Origin: Lachnospiraceae bacterium
GTDB taxonomy: Bacteria > Bacillota > Clostridia > Lachnospirales > Lachnospiraceae
Assembly: GCA_014804565.1 (NCBI GenBank)
Contig: JAAUZN010000083.1
Coordinates: 8,239 to 20,156, forward strand
Direction of reading: 5' to 3'
DNA: 11,918 nucleotides
Position numbers and translations under genes: made by a program. The notes under the pieces were generated by a model. The model was not told the origin of the DNA, searched no databases, and saw only the letters and a program-made list of their open reading frames with translations. Shown in pieces: positions 1-6,838 of the stretch (position 1 is its first letter; the number at the start of each line of letters is the position of its first letter).

Positions 1-24
1 TTCCGTTTTTTCGCGCATATTGAT

Positions 25-53
25 ATTTTACCACAATCGAACATACGTTTCAA
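25..53 (-). promoter_or_regulatory. Leftward sigma-A-type promoter at the left edge
   Basis: Read on the minus strand there is a -35 element TTGAAA (48-53), a 17-base spacer, and a -10 element TAAAAT (25-30). The -10 is preceded by TGG, which fits an extended -10. Transcription would start near position 18 and leave the window to the left, so the promoter serves a gene whose coding sequence is not shown. It lies just downstream of the HAD hydrolase stop codon at 91, on the same strand. The spacing and element matches are good. The target gene is unknown. Confidence 0.7.
38..51. promoter_or_regulatory. LexA (SOS) operator, exact consensus match
   Basis: The 14 bases CGAACATACGTTTC match the Bacillus/Firmicutes LexA (DinR) consensus CGAACRNRYGTTYC at every defined position. 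The site covers part of the -35 element and most of the spacer of the leftward promoter at 25-53, so bound LexA would block RNA polymerase there. By family knowledge, RecA-stimulated LexA self-cleavage after DNA damage would derepress the promoter. The controlled gene lies off the left edge and could be lexA itself or another SOS gene. Binding is inferred from sequence and placement. Confidence 0.75.
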
Positions 54-90
54 GACCTGCATTCATATTCCACTCAGGCCGACATTTGAC

Positions 91-828
91 TCAATTCTGC
101 TGCAACACGTCAGAAATGGCTTTCAGCTGCCTGCAGCCACTTGGAAGACTGCCTGCGAGTTCAGGGGATTGTGCCGTATGGATGTACATACAAGCAAGAC
201 CACTGTTATGAGCGCCCCAGGCATCAGCCAGCCAGTCATTCCCGATCATCACGGAAGCTTTCGGATCAAGGCCGTGCTTTTCCAATAGCGCACTGTAAAA
301 CAGAGGGGAAGGCTTTTTAAACCCGATGTCCGAGGAGATCATCACATCATGAAACAGGTCGTAAATTCCCAGAGCGCGCAGCTCCGGCTCCGTGAACAGA
401 CACTGTGCGTTTGAGAGAAGATAGACTCCTTTCCTCTGGCGGCGCAATTCAATCAACAACTGTTTTGCTCCCTCATAAAGACGAAAGTAATTCAGGGAGA
501 CAGCACGGAACATCAATGCACAATCCGTAAGCATCTGCGATGTCATCGCTAGCCCCTTTTCCTGATGCAGACGAAAGAAGACCTGTACCAGATCCACCTC
601 GATCTGATCCTGTGTCAGCTCCGGAATCGAAGACCTGTATTTTTCATATTGTTTCCTGCTTAAATCACTGATCAGGCCCCTGTACCGTTTTCGCAGTTCC
701 GCCGCCGAATAAGGAGCTCCCTGCAGTGTCATATAACTGGCCATATATTTCCATAATGAGGACTTGTTTTCATTGGTTCGGATGTCCACCAGTGTACCAT
801 ATAAGTCGAAGATATAATTATCGTACAT
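91..828 (-). CDS. HAD-superfamily hydrolase (haloacid dehalogenase-like)
   Basis: This 245-residue cytoplasmic protein has all the HAD motifs. Motif I is FDLYGTLVD with the nucleophile Asp8. Motif II is LLSN (Ser139). Motif III is the Lys pair in GFKKPSP (171-172). Motif IV is IGNDWLAD (Asp198, Asp202). A helical cap of type C1 fits residues about 20-115. Motif I has Tyr10 at the +2 position, where phosphatases usually carry a second Asp. Tyr there is seen in L-2-haloacid dehalogenases and in many unassigned HAD proteins, so a phosphatase role should not be assumed. The ATG at 826-828 is supported by AAGGAG (837-842) with an 8-base gap. The protein substrate cannot be told from sequence. No terminator separates its stop from the leftward promoter at 25-53, so read-through into the next gene is possible. 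Confidence 0.9.
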   Translation of the reverse strand: MYDNYIFDLYGTLVDIRTNENKSSLWKYMASYMTLQGAPYSAAELRKRYRGLISDLSRKQYEKYRSSIPELTQDQIEVDLVQVFFRLHQEKGLAMTSQMLTDCALMFRAVSLNYFRLYEGAKQLLIELRRQRKGVYLLSNAQCLFTEPELRALGIYDLFHDVMISSDIGFKKPSPLFYSALLEKHGLDPKASVMIGNDWLADAWGAHNSGLACMYIHTAQSPELAGSLPSGCRQLKAISDVLQQN

Positions 829-862
829 AATTCATGCTCCTTATGTCCAATATTTTTTTCAT

Positions 863-891
863 ACACCTATCTGCCATCCCCGCATAAGATA
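863..891 (+). promoter_or_regulatory. Possible sigma-K-like sporulation promoter
   Basis: CATAAGATA at 883-891 fits the mother-cell sigma-K -10 consensus CATANNNTA. An AC dinucleotide (865-866, also 863-864) lies 16-18 bases upstream, where the minimal sigma-K -35 element is expected. The start of transcription would fall near 898, leaving room for the ribosome-binding site at 909-913. No convincing sigma-A promoter was seen for the same gene. The consensus is short and can occur by chance, so this is suggestive only. It would fit if the Cys-rich product is a spore-surface protein. Confidence 0.3.
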
Positions 892-908
892 AAGCATAAA
901 CAACATTT

Positions 909-913
909 GGAGG
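909..913 (+). promoter_or_regulatory. Ribosome-binding site that fixes the start of the Cys-rich gene
   Basis: GGAGG lies 8 bases before the ATG at 922. The open frame also contains an upstream TTG at 907, but that codon overlaps the ribosome-binding site itself, so 922 is the start. Confidence 0.85.
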
Positions 914-921
914 ACACAAAC

Positions 922-1170
922 ATGAGCGATCTTACAGCAACTCACTGCGGATGCAACAATACCAGCAATAACAGCAACAACGGTTGTGGTTGCAGTTCCT
1001 GGATTTGGATCCTGATTCTTCTGTCCGTTTTGGGCAACAACGGTGACGGTTGCGGCTGTGGCGGCAACAATGGTTTATTCGGCAACAGCCTCTTCGGCGG
1101 CGACAACAACAATAGCTGCTGCTCCCTGATCTGGATTCTGCTTCTTTTATCCAGCTGCTGCAACAACTAA
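922..1170 (+). CDS. Small Cys/Gly/Asn-rich protein (chorion-class high-cysteine type)
   Basis: The product is 82 residues, with 10 Cys and many Asn and Gly. It starts MSDLTATHCGC, which resembles the small clostridial proteins that databases label 'chorion class high-cysteine HCB protein 13', a label taken from insect eggshell proteins and not a demonstrated function. Two hydrophobic segments, residues 24-35 and 66-77, share the pattern C-[SC]-S-[WL]-I-W-I-L-[IL]-L-L-S. They are separated by an Asn/Gly/Cys-rich linker with GCGCGG (43-48). The segments are short (about 10 hydrophobic residues each), so they are more likely to pack or self-assemble than to form ordinary membrane helices. There is no signal peptide. 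The gene stands alone, with a terminator at 1215-1250 and a possible sporulation promoter upstream. A spore-coat or other cross-linked surface role is plausible but inferred. Confidence 0.85.
   Translation: MSDLTATHCGCNNTSNNSNNGCGCSSWIWILILLSVLGNNGDGCGCGGNNGLFGNSLFGGDNNNSCCSLIWILLLLSSCCNN
991..1152 (+). repeat. Internal duplication of a Cys-flanked IWIL motif
   Basis: Within the Cys-rich protein, residues 24-35 (991-1026) and 66-77 (1117-1152) align without gaps over 12 residues. They share C, S, I-W-I-L and L-L-S at matching positions, and each copy is flanked by further Cys. The DNA of the two copies has diverged in codon choice, so this is an old duplication or convergence, not a recent tandem copy. 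Confidence 0.6.
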
Positions 1171-1214
1171 CCACTGAAGTATTATCTATTCATCACATCT
1201 TTCACACACATCCG

Positions 1215-1250
1215 GAAAATAGGCTCCGGCTCCGATCGGAGCCTATTTTC
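1215..1250 (+). terminator. Hairpin terminator of the Cys-rich gene
   Basis: A perfect 14-base-pair stem pairs 1215-1228 (GAAAATAGGCTCCG) with 1237-1250, with an 8-base loop. The right arm ends in ATTTTC, so the T-run is part of the stem and the mirrored A-run makes it usable in both directions. It separates the Cys-rich gene from the operon starting at 1304. Confidence 0.8.
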
Positions 1251-1303
1251 CACTCAAGTGTCATATACTGTTAGAAAAACAGGGCATCAGAAAGGCATAT
1301 CTT

Positions 1304-1840
1304 ATGGCAGAAAAAAAGGAAGACGCGTCCAATGTTATGACATTTGATGCCTTATACACCACCAATCAGATCCAGAAGCTAAAGGTTCTTCTCCCCTACA
1401 TAGAACCCTCTATGCAAAAGCATCTGGCAATCTACATCAAATATATGGAGTTTCAATATACGCTGAACTATGTGAAAAAGCACCCCTTCACCCTGAGCGG
1501 ATGCAGCCTGTCACAGCCTCCGAAACCGGATCTTCGCAAACTCTGCAAGGAGCTGTGCCTCTACTCCACCCCGGAGGAGATAAGACAGCTGGAACAGATG
1601 CAGAACATCCTGCAGACCATGGAAACTGTGCAGGAAATGTCACAGACCATGAACGCTATGCAGGAGATCTTTCCCGATCTTTCCATGGATGGCATGACCG
1701 GTTTCCCTGACTCTTCCGCTTCGCCTGTCCTTTCCATGATGATGAACATGCTCACCCCCGAGCAGAGAGAGATGTATGAAATGTTTGAGCAATCGTCGCA
1801 AGACGGCGACAATCAAGAAAACGGAGGTTCCCATGAATAA
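1304..1840 (+). CDS. Unrecognised Met-rich protein, first gene of a two-gene operon
   Basis: I do not recognise this 178-residue protein. Residues 13-60 look helical (FDALYTTNQIQKLKVLLPYI onward), with a Cys-containing stretch at 67-85 (three Cys: 67, 81, 85). Residues 98-161 hold 13 of its 17 Met in the setting of Gln/Glu-rich amphipathic helices, followed by LTPEQREMYEMF and a polar tail. There is no signal peptide and no membrane segment, so it should be cytoplasmic. The start at ATG 1304 has a weak site, AAAGG (1291-1295), 8 bases upstream. The stop overlaps the start of the next gene by 8 bases, so the two are probably translationally coupled. A weak TATACT (1264-1269) could be its -10, but no -35 was seen. 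The Met-rich tail could bind hydrophobic helices, as Met-rich domains of other proteins do, but this is speculation. Confidence 0.8.
   Translation: MAEKKEDASNVMTFDALYTTNQIQKLKVLLPYIEPSMQKHLAIYIKYMEFQYTLNYVKKHPFTLSGCSLSQPPKPDLRKLCKELCLYSTPEEIRQLEQMQNILQTMETVQEMSQTMNAMQEIFPDLSMDGMTGFPDSSASPVLSMMMNMLTPEQREMYEMFEQSSQDGDNQENGGSHE
1823..1827 (+). promoter_or_regulatory. Ribosome-binding site that fixes the start of the second operon gene
   Basis: GGAGG lies 5 bases before the ATG at 1833, inside the end of the upstream gene. The frame stays open back to an ATG at 1776, but that codon has no such site and would give a 57-base overlap, so 1833 is preferred. Confidence 0.8.
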
Positions 1841-2105
1841 TGAATGGATGAACGATCCTTCCCTTGTGGATATCGACAAAGCCAAACTGGAATTTTTACA
1901 GGCTCTCGTGTTTGAAAGCCGCAGCGTAAAAAAAGAACAGATGCTCCCCTTTCTGATGGCTGTCGCTAAAAAGGGACAGGAAAATCATATCACGTTTTCC
2001 GATGCAGAGATCGACACAATCGTCTCTGTGATCAGAGAAAGCTCTACCCCGGAGGAGGCCGCCACCATCGACAAACTCATGCGGCTTCGCAAAAGCAAAG
2101 GGTGA
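1833..2105 (+). CDS. Unrecognised small helical protein, second gene of the operon
   Basis: The product is 90 residues, charged and predicted almost wholly helical, with no signal peptide, membrane segment or Cys. Its core, residues 9-48, reads PSLVDIDKAKLEFLQALVFE and on to MLPFLMAVAKK. The C-terminal half holds a second helix pair, with STPEEAATIDKLMRL at 71-85. The STPEE turn also occurs in the upstream protein (residues 88-92), and the two genes share 12 identical bases there (ACCCCGGAGGAG). The gene overlaps the upstream gene by 8 bases (ATGAATAA), so the two products are probably made in a fixed ratio and may form a complex. No known family could be assigned. Confidence 0.8.
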   Translation: MNNEWMNDPSLVDIDKAKLEFLQALVFESRSVKKEQMLPFLMAVAKKGQENHITFSDAEIDTIVSVIRESSTPEEAATIDKLMRLRKSKG

Positions 2106-2124
2106 TGCGCCGCACGCACCACCC
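2100..2124 (+). terminator. Possible hairpin at the end of the two-gene operon
   Basis: Bases 2100-2109 pair with 2115-2124 with one A-C mismatch around a 5-base loop. The hairpin includes the stop codon of the second operon gene. It is GC-rich, but no T-run follows, so it is not a classical intrinsic terminator. It lies between convergent genes, with leuS ending at 2165. Confidence 0.35.
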
Positions 2125-2164
2125 TCCGTTCTATATCGTATATAAAAACTCACACTTGAAGCAA

Positions 2165-4705
2165 TTATTTCTGCACGATATTCACAAGCCTGCCGGGTAC
2201 ATAGATTTCTTTCACGATGGTTCCCGTCAATTTATCCGCGATCGTCTCCTTGGCCTTTGCGATCACCTCATCCTTGGGATCATCCTTACCAATATTTAAC
2301 ACGCCTCTGTTTTTCCCGTTGATCTGTACAACAATCTCCACGGTAGACTCTACCGTCTTGGCCTCCTCATACTCCGGCCATGTGGTCTGGTATACTCTGC
2401 CCTCAAAGCCCACCGCCTGCCAGAGTTCCTCGGTGATATGAGGCGCAACAGGATTGAGCAGAGTGATCAGCGTCTTAAACTCTCCCTTCGTCACCCCGTT
2501 TTTCTTATAAAATTCGTTGACCAGGGTCATCATCGCCGCGATCGCTGTATTGTATTTCAGATTCTCGAAATCCAGGCTCACCTTCTTGATGGTCTGGTGC
2601 ATCTTGATCTCCATATCTGCGGAATACCCTGTCTCATCCGTCAGGATATCCTGCAGCTTCCACACTCTCTCCAGGAACCTGCGGCAGCCCTTCACGCCGT
2701 CCTCACTCCATCCTGCGCTCAGTTCAAAGGCTCCGATGAACATTTCATAAGTCCGCAGCGTGTCTGCGCCATACTCTGTCACAATATCATCAGGATTCAC
2801 CACATTACCCAAAGATTTGGACATCTTCACCACGGGATGATCCGCCATCTCGCCATATTTTTCTTTCAGGGCCTCTTTTGCCGCCTTCTCGCTGCCATGC
2901 TCCTTTAAGAGCGCCTCCTGCTCCTTTGCAGGCAGATTGGAGAAACAATGCGGATTCAGACCCAGGATCATACCATGTGAGGTTCTCTTCGCATAGGGCT
3001 CCGGACAGGGCACTACCTTTTCGTCATAGAGGAACTTGTGCCAAAACCGGGAATACAGCAGATGCAGCGTGGTGTGCTCCATGCCGCCGTTGTACCAGTC
3101 TACCGGCATCCAGTAATCTAACGCTTCCTTACTCGCCAGCGCATTCTCATTTTTCGGATCGGTGTAGCGCAGGAAGTACCAGGAAGATCCTGCCCACTGC
3201 GGCATGGTGTCAGTCTCCCGCTTGGCAGGGCCGCCACAGCAGGGACAGGTTGTATTGACCCAATCAGTCATTGCCGCCAGAGGGGACTCTCCGTTATCGG
3301 TGGGCATATAGCTCTCCACATCGGGAAGCTCCAGAGGCAGTTCACTCTCATCAATCGGCACATAGCCACACTTTTCACAGATCACGATCGGAATCGGCTC
3401 TCCCCAGTAACGCTGTCTGGAGAAGACCCAGTCACGCAGCTTAAAGTTAGTCTTGGCGCACCCCACGCCTTTCTCCTCCAGAAAGGCGATCATCTTTTCC
3501 TTTGCCTCAGCAACATTGAGTCCGTTCAGGAATTCAGAATTGACAAGTTTGCCATCAGCAACATCTGTGTAAACCTCTTCCTGCACATCTCTGCCGCCTG
3601 CCACAACCTCAATAATAGGCAGATTGAACTTCTTGGCAAAATCCCAGTCTCTCTCATCATGGGCAGGAACAGCCATGATCGCACCCGTGCCGTAGCTCAT
3701 CAGCACATAATCGGAAATATAGATTGGAATTTCTTTATCATTCACCGGATTGACAGCCGTCATGCCGTCAATACGCACGCCTGTCTTCTCCTTCGCCAGC
3801 TCTGCACGCTCAAAATCGGATTTTCTGGCCGCCTGTTCGCGATATGCACAAATCTCATCCCAATTCTTTAACTCGTCCTTATATTTGTCAATGATCGGAT
3901 GCTCCGGAGACACTACCATATAGGTTGCCCCGAACAAGGTATCGCAGCGTGTCGTATAGATGCGGAGTTTATCCTCCTTACCCTTGATGGAGAAATCCAC
4001 CTCTGCACCTGTGGATTTGCCGATCCAGTTCTTCTGGGACACCTTGACGCGCTCCACATAATCCACCGTATCAAGGCCCTCGATCAGCTTATCTGCATAC
4101 TCTGTGATCTTTAACATCCACTGGCTTTTCACCTTGCGGACAACCTCGGCACCGCAGCGTTCGCACACACCGTTGACCACTTCCTCGTTGGCAAGCCCTA
4201 CCTTACAGGAAGTACACCAGTTGATGGGCATCTCCGATTTGTAGGCGAGCCCCGCTTTAAACAGCTTCAGAAAGATCCACTGCGTCCATTTATAGTATCC
4301 CACATCCGTGGTGTTGACCTCCCGCTCCCAGTCAAAGGAATAGCCCAGCGAGTGAAGCTGACCTTTAAAGCGGTCCACATTGTTCTTGGTCACGATCCTT
4401 GGATGAATGTGGTTTTTGATCGCGTAATTCTCTGTAGGAAGGCCAAAAGCGTCCCAGCCCATGGGATAAAGCACGTTGTAACCCTGCATTCTCCGCTTTC
4501 TCGCCACAATGTCAAGCGCCGTATAGGGTCTGGGGTGTCCTACATGCAGTCCCTGTCCAGAGGGATAGGGGAACTCCACCAGTGCGTAGTATTTCGGCTT
4601 GGAATAATCCTCAGTAGTCTGAAACGCTCTCTCATCGTCCCAGACCTTCTGCCATTTTGTCTCCACTTCTCTGTGATTGTACAATTCTGCCATCTTGTTG
4701 ACCAT
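2165..4705 (-). CDS. leuS: Leucyl-tRNA synthetase
   Basis: This class I synthetase charges tRNA-Leu with leucine in the cytoplasm. From the chosen start it is 846 residues, and the landmarks run in order. HVGH, the HIGH motif, is at 54-57. A first zinc site has Cys164, 167, 181 and 184. The CP1 editing domain has [12 protein letters not shown] (251-262) and AVPAHDERD (345-353), whose Asp350 is the conserved editing aspartate. A second zinc site has Cys443, 446, 487 and 490. KMSKS is at 627-631, followed by the anticodon-binding domain and a C-terminal domain ending [11 protein letters not shown]. Residues about 583-626, just before KMSKS, form an insertion compared with shorter LeuRS proteins. 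The start is uncertain. ATG 4703-4705 has GGCGGG 7 bases upstream, ATG 4691-4693 (MAELYNHRE) matches the usual family N-terminus, and the frame stays open to a TTG at 4781-4783. No T-box leader was found. Confidence 0.97.
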   Translation of the reverse strand: MVNKMAELYNHREVETKWQKVWDDERAFQTTEDYSKPKYYALVEFPYPSGQGLHVGHPRPYTALDIVARKRRMQGYNVLYPMGWDAFGLPTENYAIKNHIHPRIVTKNNVDRFKGQLHSLGYSFDWEREVNTTDVGYYKWTQWIFLKLFKAGLAYKSEMPINWCTSCKVGLANEEVVNGVCERCGAEVVRKVKSQWMLKITEYADKLIEGLDTVDYVERVKVSQKNWIGKSTGAEVDFSIKGKEDKLRIYTTRCDTLFGATYMVVSPEHPIIDKYKDELKNWDEICAYREQAARKSDFERAELAKEKTGVRIDGMTAVNPVNDKEIPIYISDYVLMSYGTGAIMAVPAHDERDWDFAKKFNLPIIEVVAGGRDVQEEVYTDVADGKLVNSEFLNGLNVAEAKEKMIAFLEEKGVGCAKTNFKLRDWVFSRQRYWGEPIPIVICEKCGYVPIDESELPLELPDVESYMPTDNGESPLAAMTDWVNTTCPCCGGPAKRETDTMPQWAGSSWYFLRYTDPKNENALASKEALDYWMPVDWYNGGMEHTTLHLLYSRFWHKFLYDEKVVPCPEPYAKRTSHGMILGLNPHCFSNLPAKEQEALLKEHGSEKAAKEALKEKYGEMADHPVVKMSKSLGNVVNPDDIVTEYGADTLRTYEMFIGAFELSAGWSEDGVKGCRRFLERVWKLQDILTDETGYSADMEIKMHQTIKKVSLDFENLKYNTAIAAMMTLVNEFYKKNGVTKGEFKTLITLLNPVAPHITEELWQAVGFEGRVYQTTWPEYEEAKTVESTVEIVVQINGKNRGVLNIGKDDPKDEVIAKAKETIADKLTGTIVKEIYVPGRLVNIVQK

Positions 4706-4749
4706 ACCTTTCCCGCCGCAATATGTACGGCTATATCTCACTGCGATTC

Positions 4750-4774
4750 CGGTTGGTAACGCCTGATTCAACCG
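4750..4774 (-). other. Small inverted repeat in the leuS leader
   Basis: A 6-base arm, CGGTTG (4750-4755 on the plus strand), pairs with CAACCG (4769-4774) across a 13-base loop. It lies between the predicted transcription start and the leuS start codons. The hairpin is weak, and no regulatory role can be claimed from sequence alone. Confidence 0.25.
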
Positions 4775-4805
4775 CAATTTCAACGCTTTTTCTCATACTC
4801 TTCTA

Positions 4806-4833
4806 ATTTTATTATACTTAGAAGATTTGTCAA
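4806..4833 (-). promoter_or_regulatory. leuS promoter
   Basis: On the minus strand a perfect -35 TTGACA (4828-4833) is followed, after 16 bases, by a -10 TAAAAT (4806-4811). A perfect TATAAT (4811-4816) also lies in the same stretch, but it is only 11 bases from the -35, so it is the less likely partner. Transcription would start near 4798, giving a leader of about 90 bases before the ATG at 4705. Confidence 0.7.
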
Positions 4834-4876
4834 CTGTTTTCTTGCCGTCCACAGCCGGTTTAGCCCGCGACAGCGA

Positions 4877-4894
4877 TTTTTTTCTTTTTTTTTT
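4877..4894. other. Polypyrimidine / A-tract between divergent promoters
   Basis: Eighteen bases are all T apart from a single C at 4884. On the minus strand this is an A-tract about 45 bases upstream of the leuS -35 element. It could bend DNA or help promoter activity there. No hairpin precedes it on the plus strand, so it is not a terminator. Confidence 0.35.
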
Positions 4895-4908
4895 GCAGAT
4901 TAGGACCA

Positions 4909-4937
4909 TTGATTTCTCATTTTTTGAAGCGTATAAT
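4909..4937 (+). promoter_or_regulatory. Promoter of the chemotaxis receptor gene
   Basis: TTGATT (4909-4914), a 17-base spacer, and a perfect TATAAT (4932-4937) make a good sigma-A promoter. The start would be near 4944, about 48 bases before the ATG. The flagellar sigma-28 pattern often found upstream of chemotaxis genes was not seen, so the gene is probably expressed by the housekeeping sigma factor. Confidence 0.75.
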
Positions 4938-4991
4938 AAAAAACAGATAATAAATAGGCCAAAATTTTATTAAGGTTAGGAGGCATATTTC

Positions 4992-6716
4992 ATGAAAATA
5001 AAGGTACGGCGATTCAGCATCCGATGGAAAATCCTGATTCCATCAACATTTCTAATTATTGTCATGTGCGCTGTCATAGGGTTGAATTCCTATAACCGCA
5101 TCAAGACCGGCATGATCCAGTTGGGCGTAGAAGAAGCGCAGATGGCAGCCTCCATTGCCGGATTTGTAGTAAACGGCGACACGCTTTCCCAGGTCGGAAC
5201 GGGCTATGAAAATACGGAAGAATATCAAAATAACCTGACCGCTCTCAGGGATATCCAGAGCCTCTGCGGCATCGCCTATCTGTATACCCTGCATACGAAC
5301 GATAATAACCGGCTCTACTACGGTATCGACACCGACGACAGCAACAGCCAGAACAAGCCCGGCGATGCGTTTGACGGAGAATATTCAGAATTTTCAAGTG
5401 TATTTGCAGGACAGAGCTATGTGCAGGACTACATAGACGAAACTGCGGACGGAAGCCTGATCTCCGCCTATCTTCCTATAAAGGACAGTTCCGGCACGGT
5501 GGTTGCCATACTCGGCTGTGACTATGATGCATCCTATGTGGTCGGCCGAATTGAAGGCGCACGCAACAGCATCTTCCAAATCTCCGGCATATGTCTTATC
5601 CTGGCTCTGGTGATCATAAATCTCATCGTAAACCGTATTATGAGGAGCCTGAATAAGGTTGACCGCAAAATTTACGATCTGGTGCACAGTGAGGGCGACC
5701 TTACACAAAAACTGGATATCACTTCCGGTGACGAGCTGGAGCTGATTGCCGAGAATGTCAATATGCTGCTCGAACATATCCGGGAGATCATGCTGAACAT
5801 CTCCTCCAACTCCACACAACTGAGCACATCCACCGGAACCATCGCGGAAAGCCTGATCAGCGCAAAGGACAACATCTCGGATATCTCCGCCACCATGGAG
5901 GAAATGAGCGCAGCTATGGAGGAAACCAGCGCATCTCTGTATCAGGTCGATGAATCTGTCATGCATATCACAGAGACCATCGGAAGCATTTCCACAAAAG
6001 CATCCTCCGAGCGGGATTCCGCCGCGGAGATCATGGAAAAAGTGCAGGCGATTTATGAGTCCGCGGAAACTGACAGATCTATAGCATCAAAGCAGGCCGC
6101 AGAAATGTCAAAAAATATGAGCGAGCGCATCGAACGCTCCAAAGCAGTGGAGCAGATCGACACGCTGACAGCGGAAATTATCAATATTACCGACCAGACA
6201 AGCCTCCTCGCCCTGAATGCCAGCATCGAGGCTGCAAGAGCCGGTGAAGCCGGAAAAGGCTTTGCAGTCGTAGCCAGTGAGATCGGATCTCTTGCGGATA
6301 ACTCTGCCCGGGCTGCCGAGGGTATCCAGAAAGTCAGTCAGGAAGTGATCCACGCCGTAAATGAACTGGCCAATGAGTCGGAACAGATGATCCGCTTTAT
6401 GAACGAAACTGCCATGGCCGGATACGAGAGGCTGCTTGACAACAGCCAGAATTATAAAAACGATGTAGGTCATTTGAGCGAAACCATGAATGATTTCGCG
6501 GACGAAAGCATGCGTCTTAATGACAACATCGACAGTATCAAGGAATCCGTAGATGCTGTCAACATCGCAGTTGAGGAAAGCGCCAAAGGTGTTGTCGATG
6601 TCACGACAATGGCCTCAGAAATGGCTGTGAGCATGGAGAACATTAAGAACGAAGCCGAAGGCAACAGGGAAATTGCCGGACAGCTTGCAACAGAGGTCGG
6701 AAAATTTAAATTATAA
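4992..6716 (+). CDS. Methyl-accepting chemotaxis protein with an extracytoplasmic sensor domain
   Basis: This 574-residue membrane receptor would relay an external signal to the CheA/CheW complex. A first membrane helix lies at about 14-32. The outer sensor domain spans about 33-193, with [20 protein letters not shown] and [20 protein letters not shown], a pattern like single Cache sensors. A second membrane helix spans about 194-216 and a HAMP linker about 217-268. A long coiled-coil signalling domain follows, whose hairpin tip is the highly conserved stretch around [21 protein letters not shown] (408-428). Candidate methylation helices flank it near 295-312 and 535-560. The ATG at 4992 has AGGAGG (4978-4983) with an 8-base gap. 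The gene stands alone, with its own promoter and terminator and no che or flagellar neighbours, as is common for receptors. The ligand is unknown. Without chemotaxis genes in view, control of something other than motility is also possible. Confidence 0.96.
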   Translation: MKIKVRRFSIRWKILIPSTFLIIVMCAVIGLNSYNRIKTGMIQLGVEEAQMAASIAGFVVNGDTLSQVGTGYENTEEYQNNLTALRDIQSLCGIAYLYTLHTNDNNRLYYGIDTDDSNSQNKPGDAFDGEYSEFSSVFAGQSYVQDYIDETADGSLISAYLPIKDSSGTVVAILGCDYDASYVVGRIEGARNSIFQISGICLILALVIINLIVNRIMRSLNKVDRKIYDLVHSEGDLTQKLDITSGDELELIAENVNMLLEHIREIMLNISSNSTQLSTSTGTIAESLISAKDNISDISATMEEMSAAMEETSASLYQVDESVMHITETIGSISTKASSERDSAAEIMEKVQAIYESAETDRSIASKQAAEMSKNMSERIERSKAVEQIDTLTAEIINITDQTSLLALNASIEAARAGEAGKGFAVVASEIGSLADNSARAAEGIQKVSQEVIHAVNELANESEQMIRFMNETAMAGYERLLDNSQNYKNDVGHLSETMNDFADESMRLNDNIDSIKESVDAVNIAVEESAKGVVDVTTMASEMAVSMENIKNEAEGNREIAGQLATEVGKFKL

Positions 6717-6732
6717 AAAGGAAAGCTTATCT

Positions 6733-6780
6733 CAAAAAAAGCTGTTTTCTTCATCACCCCGATGAAAACAGCTTTTTTTG
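6733..6780. terminator. Bidirectional terminator after the chemotaxis receptor
   Basis: A perfect 17-base-pair stem pairs 6733-6749 with 6764-6780. It carries seven A on the left arm and seven T on the right, so it can stop transcription in both directions. The loop region can pair further (TCATC with GATGA) if one T bulges out. It lies 17 bases after the receptor stop codon. Confidence 0.9.
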
Positions 6781-6811
6781 CTGCAACTTTTTCCAATTTT
6801 AAAATATTATC

Positions 6812-6838
6812 TTGGAAGTACTCTTTTTATGCTATAAT
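6812..6838 (+). promoter_or_regulatory. Extended -10 promoter of the large secreted protein gene
   Basis: A perfect TATAAT (6833-6838) is preceded by TGC, giving an extended -10. A TTGGAA (6812-6817) lies upstream with a short 15-base spacer, which the extended -10 can compensate for. The start would be near 6845, leaving a leader of about 60 bases. The leader contains a 10-base palindrome AATTGCAATT (6880-6889) directly before the ribosome-binding site. Confidence 0.7.

Noticed and set aside
1..18. Leaderless leftward start (ATG at 16-18 on the minus strand)
   Set aside because: It would begin essentially at the predicted transcription start with no ribosome-binding site, and only six codons are visible, so no gene is called.
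20..211. Rightward 63-residue open frame overlapping the end of the HAD gene
   Set aside because: It is antisense to the HAD coding region, has no ribosome-binding site and no recognisable protein features.
932..1174. Two antisense Cys/Arg- and Leu/Pro-rich frames over the Cys-rich gene
   Set aside because: They are shadows of a repetitive Asn/Gly/Cys codon pattern on the other strand and have no start signals.
4871..4895. Rightward terminator at the T-rich tract
   Set aside because: The T-run has no stable hairpin before it on the plus strand, and no gene ends nearby in that direction.
4706..4990. T-box riboswitch for leuS
   Set aside because: Many Firmicutes leuS genes have one, but the T-box core (GGTGG/ACCGCG-like) and a leader of the needed length were not found.
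5394..5966. Antisense 190-residue frame in the chemotaxis receptor, and similar long antisense frames in the secreted-protein gene
   Set aside because: They lie wholly opposite strong coding sequence, lack ribosome-binding sites and show no domain features.
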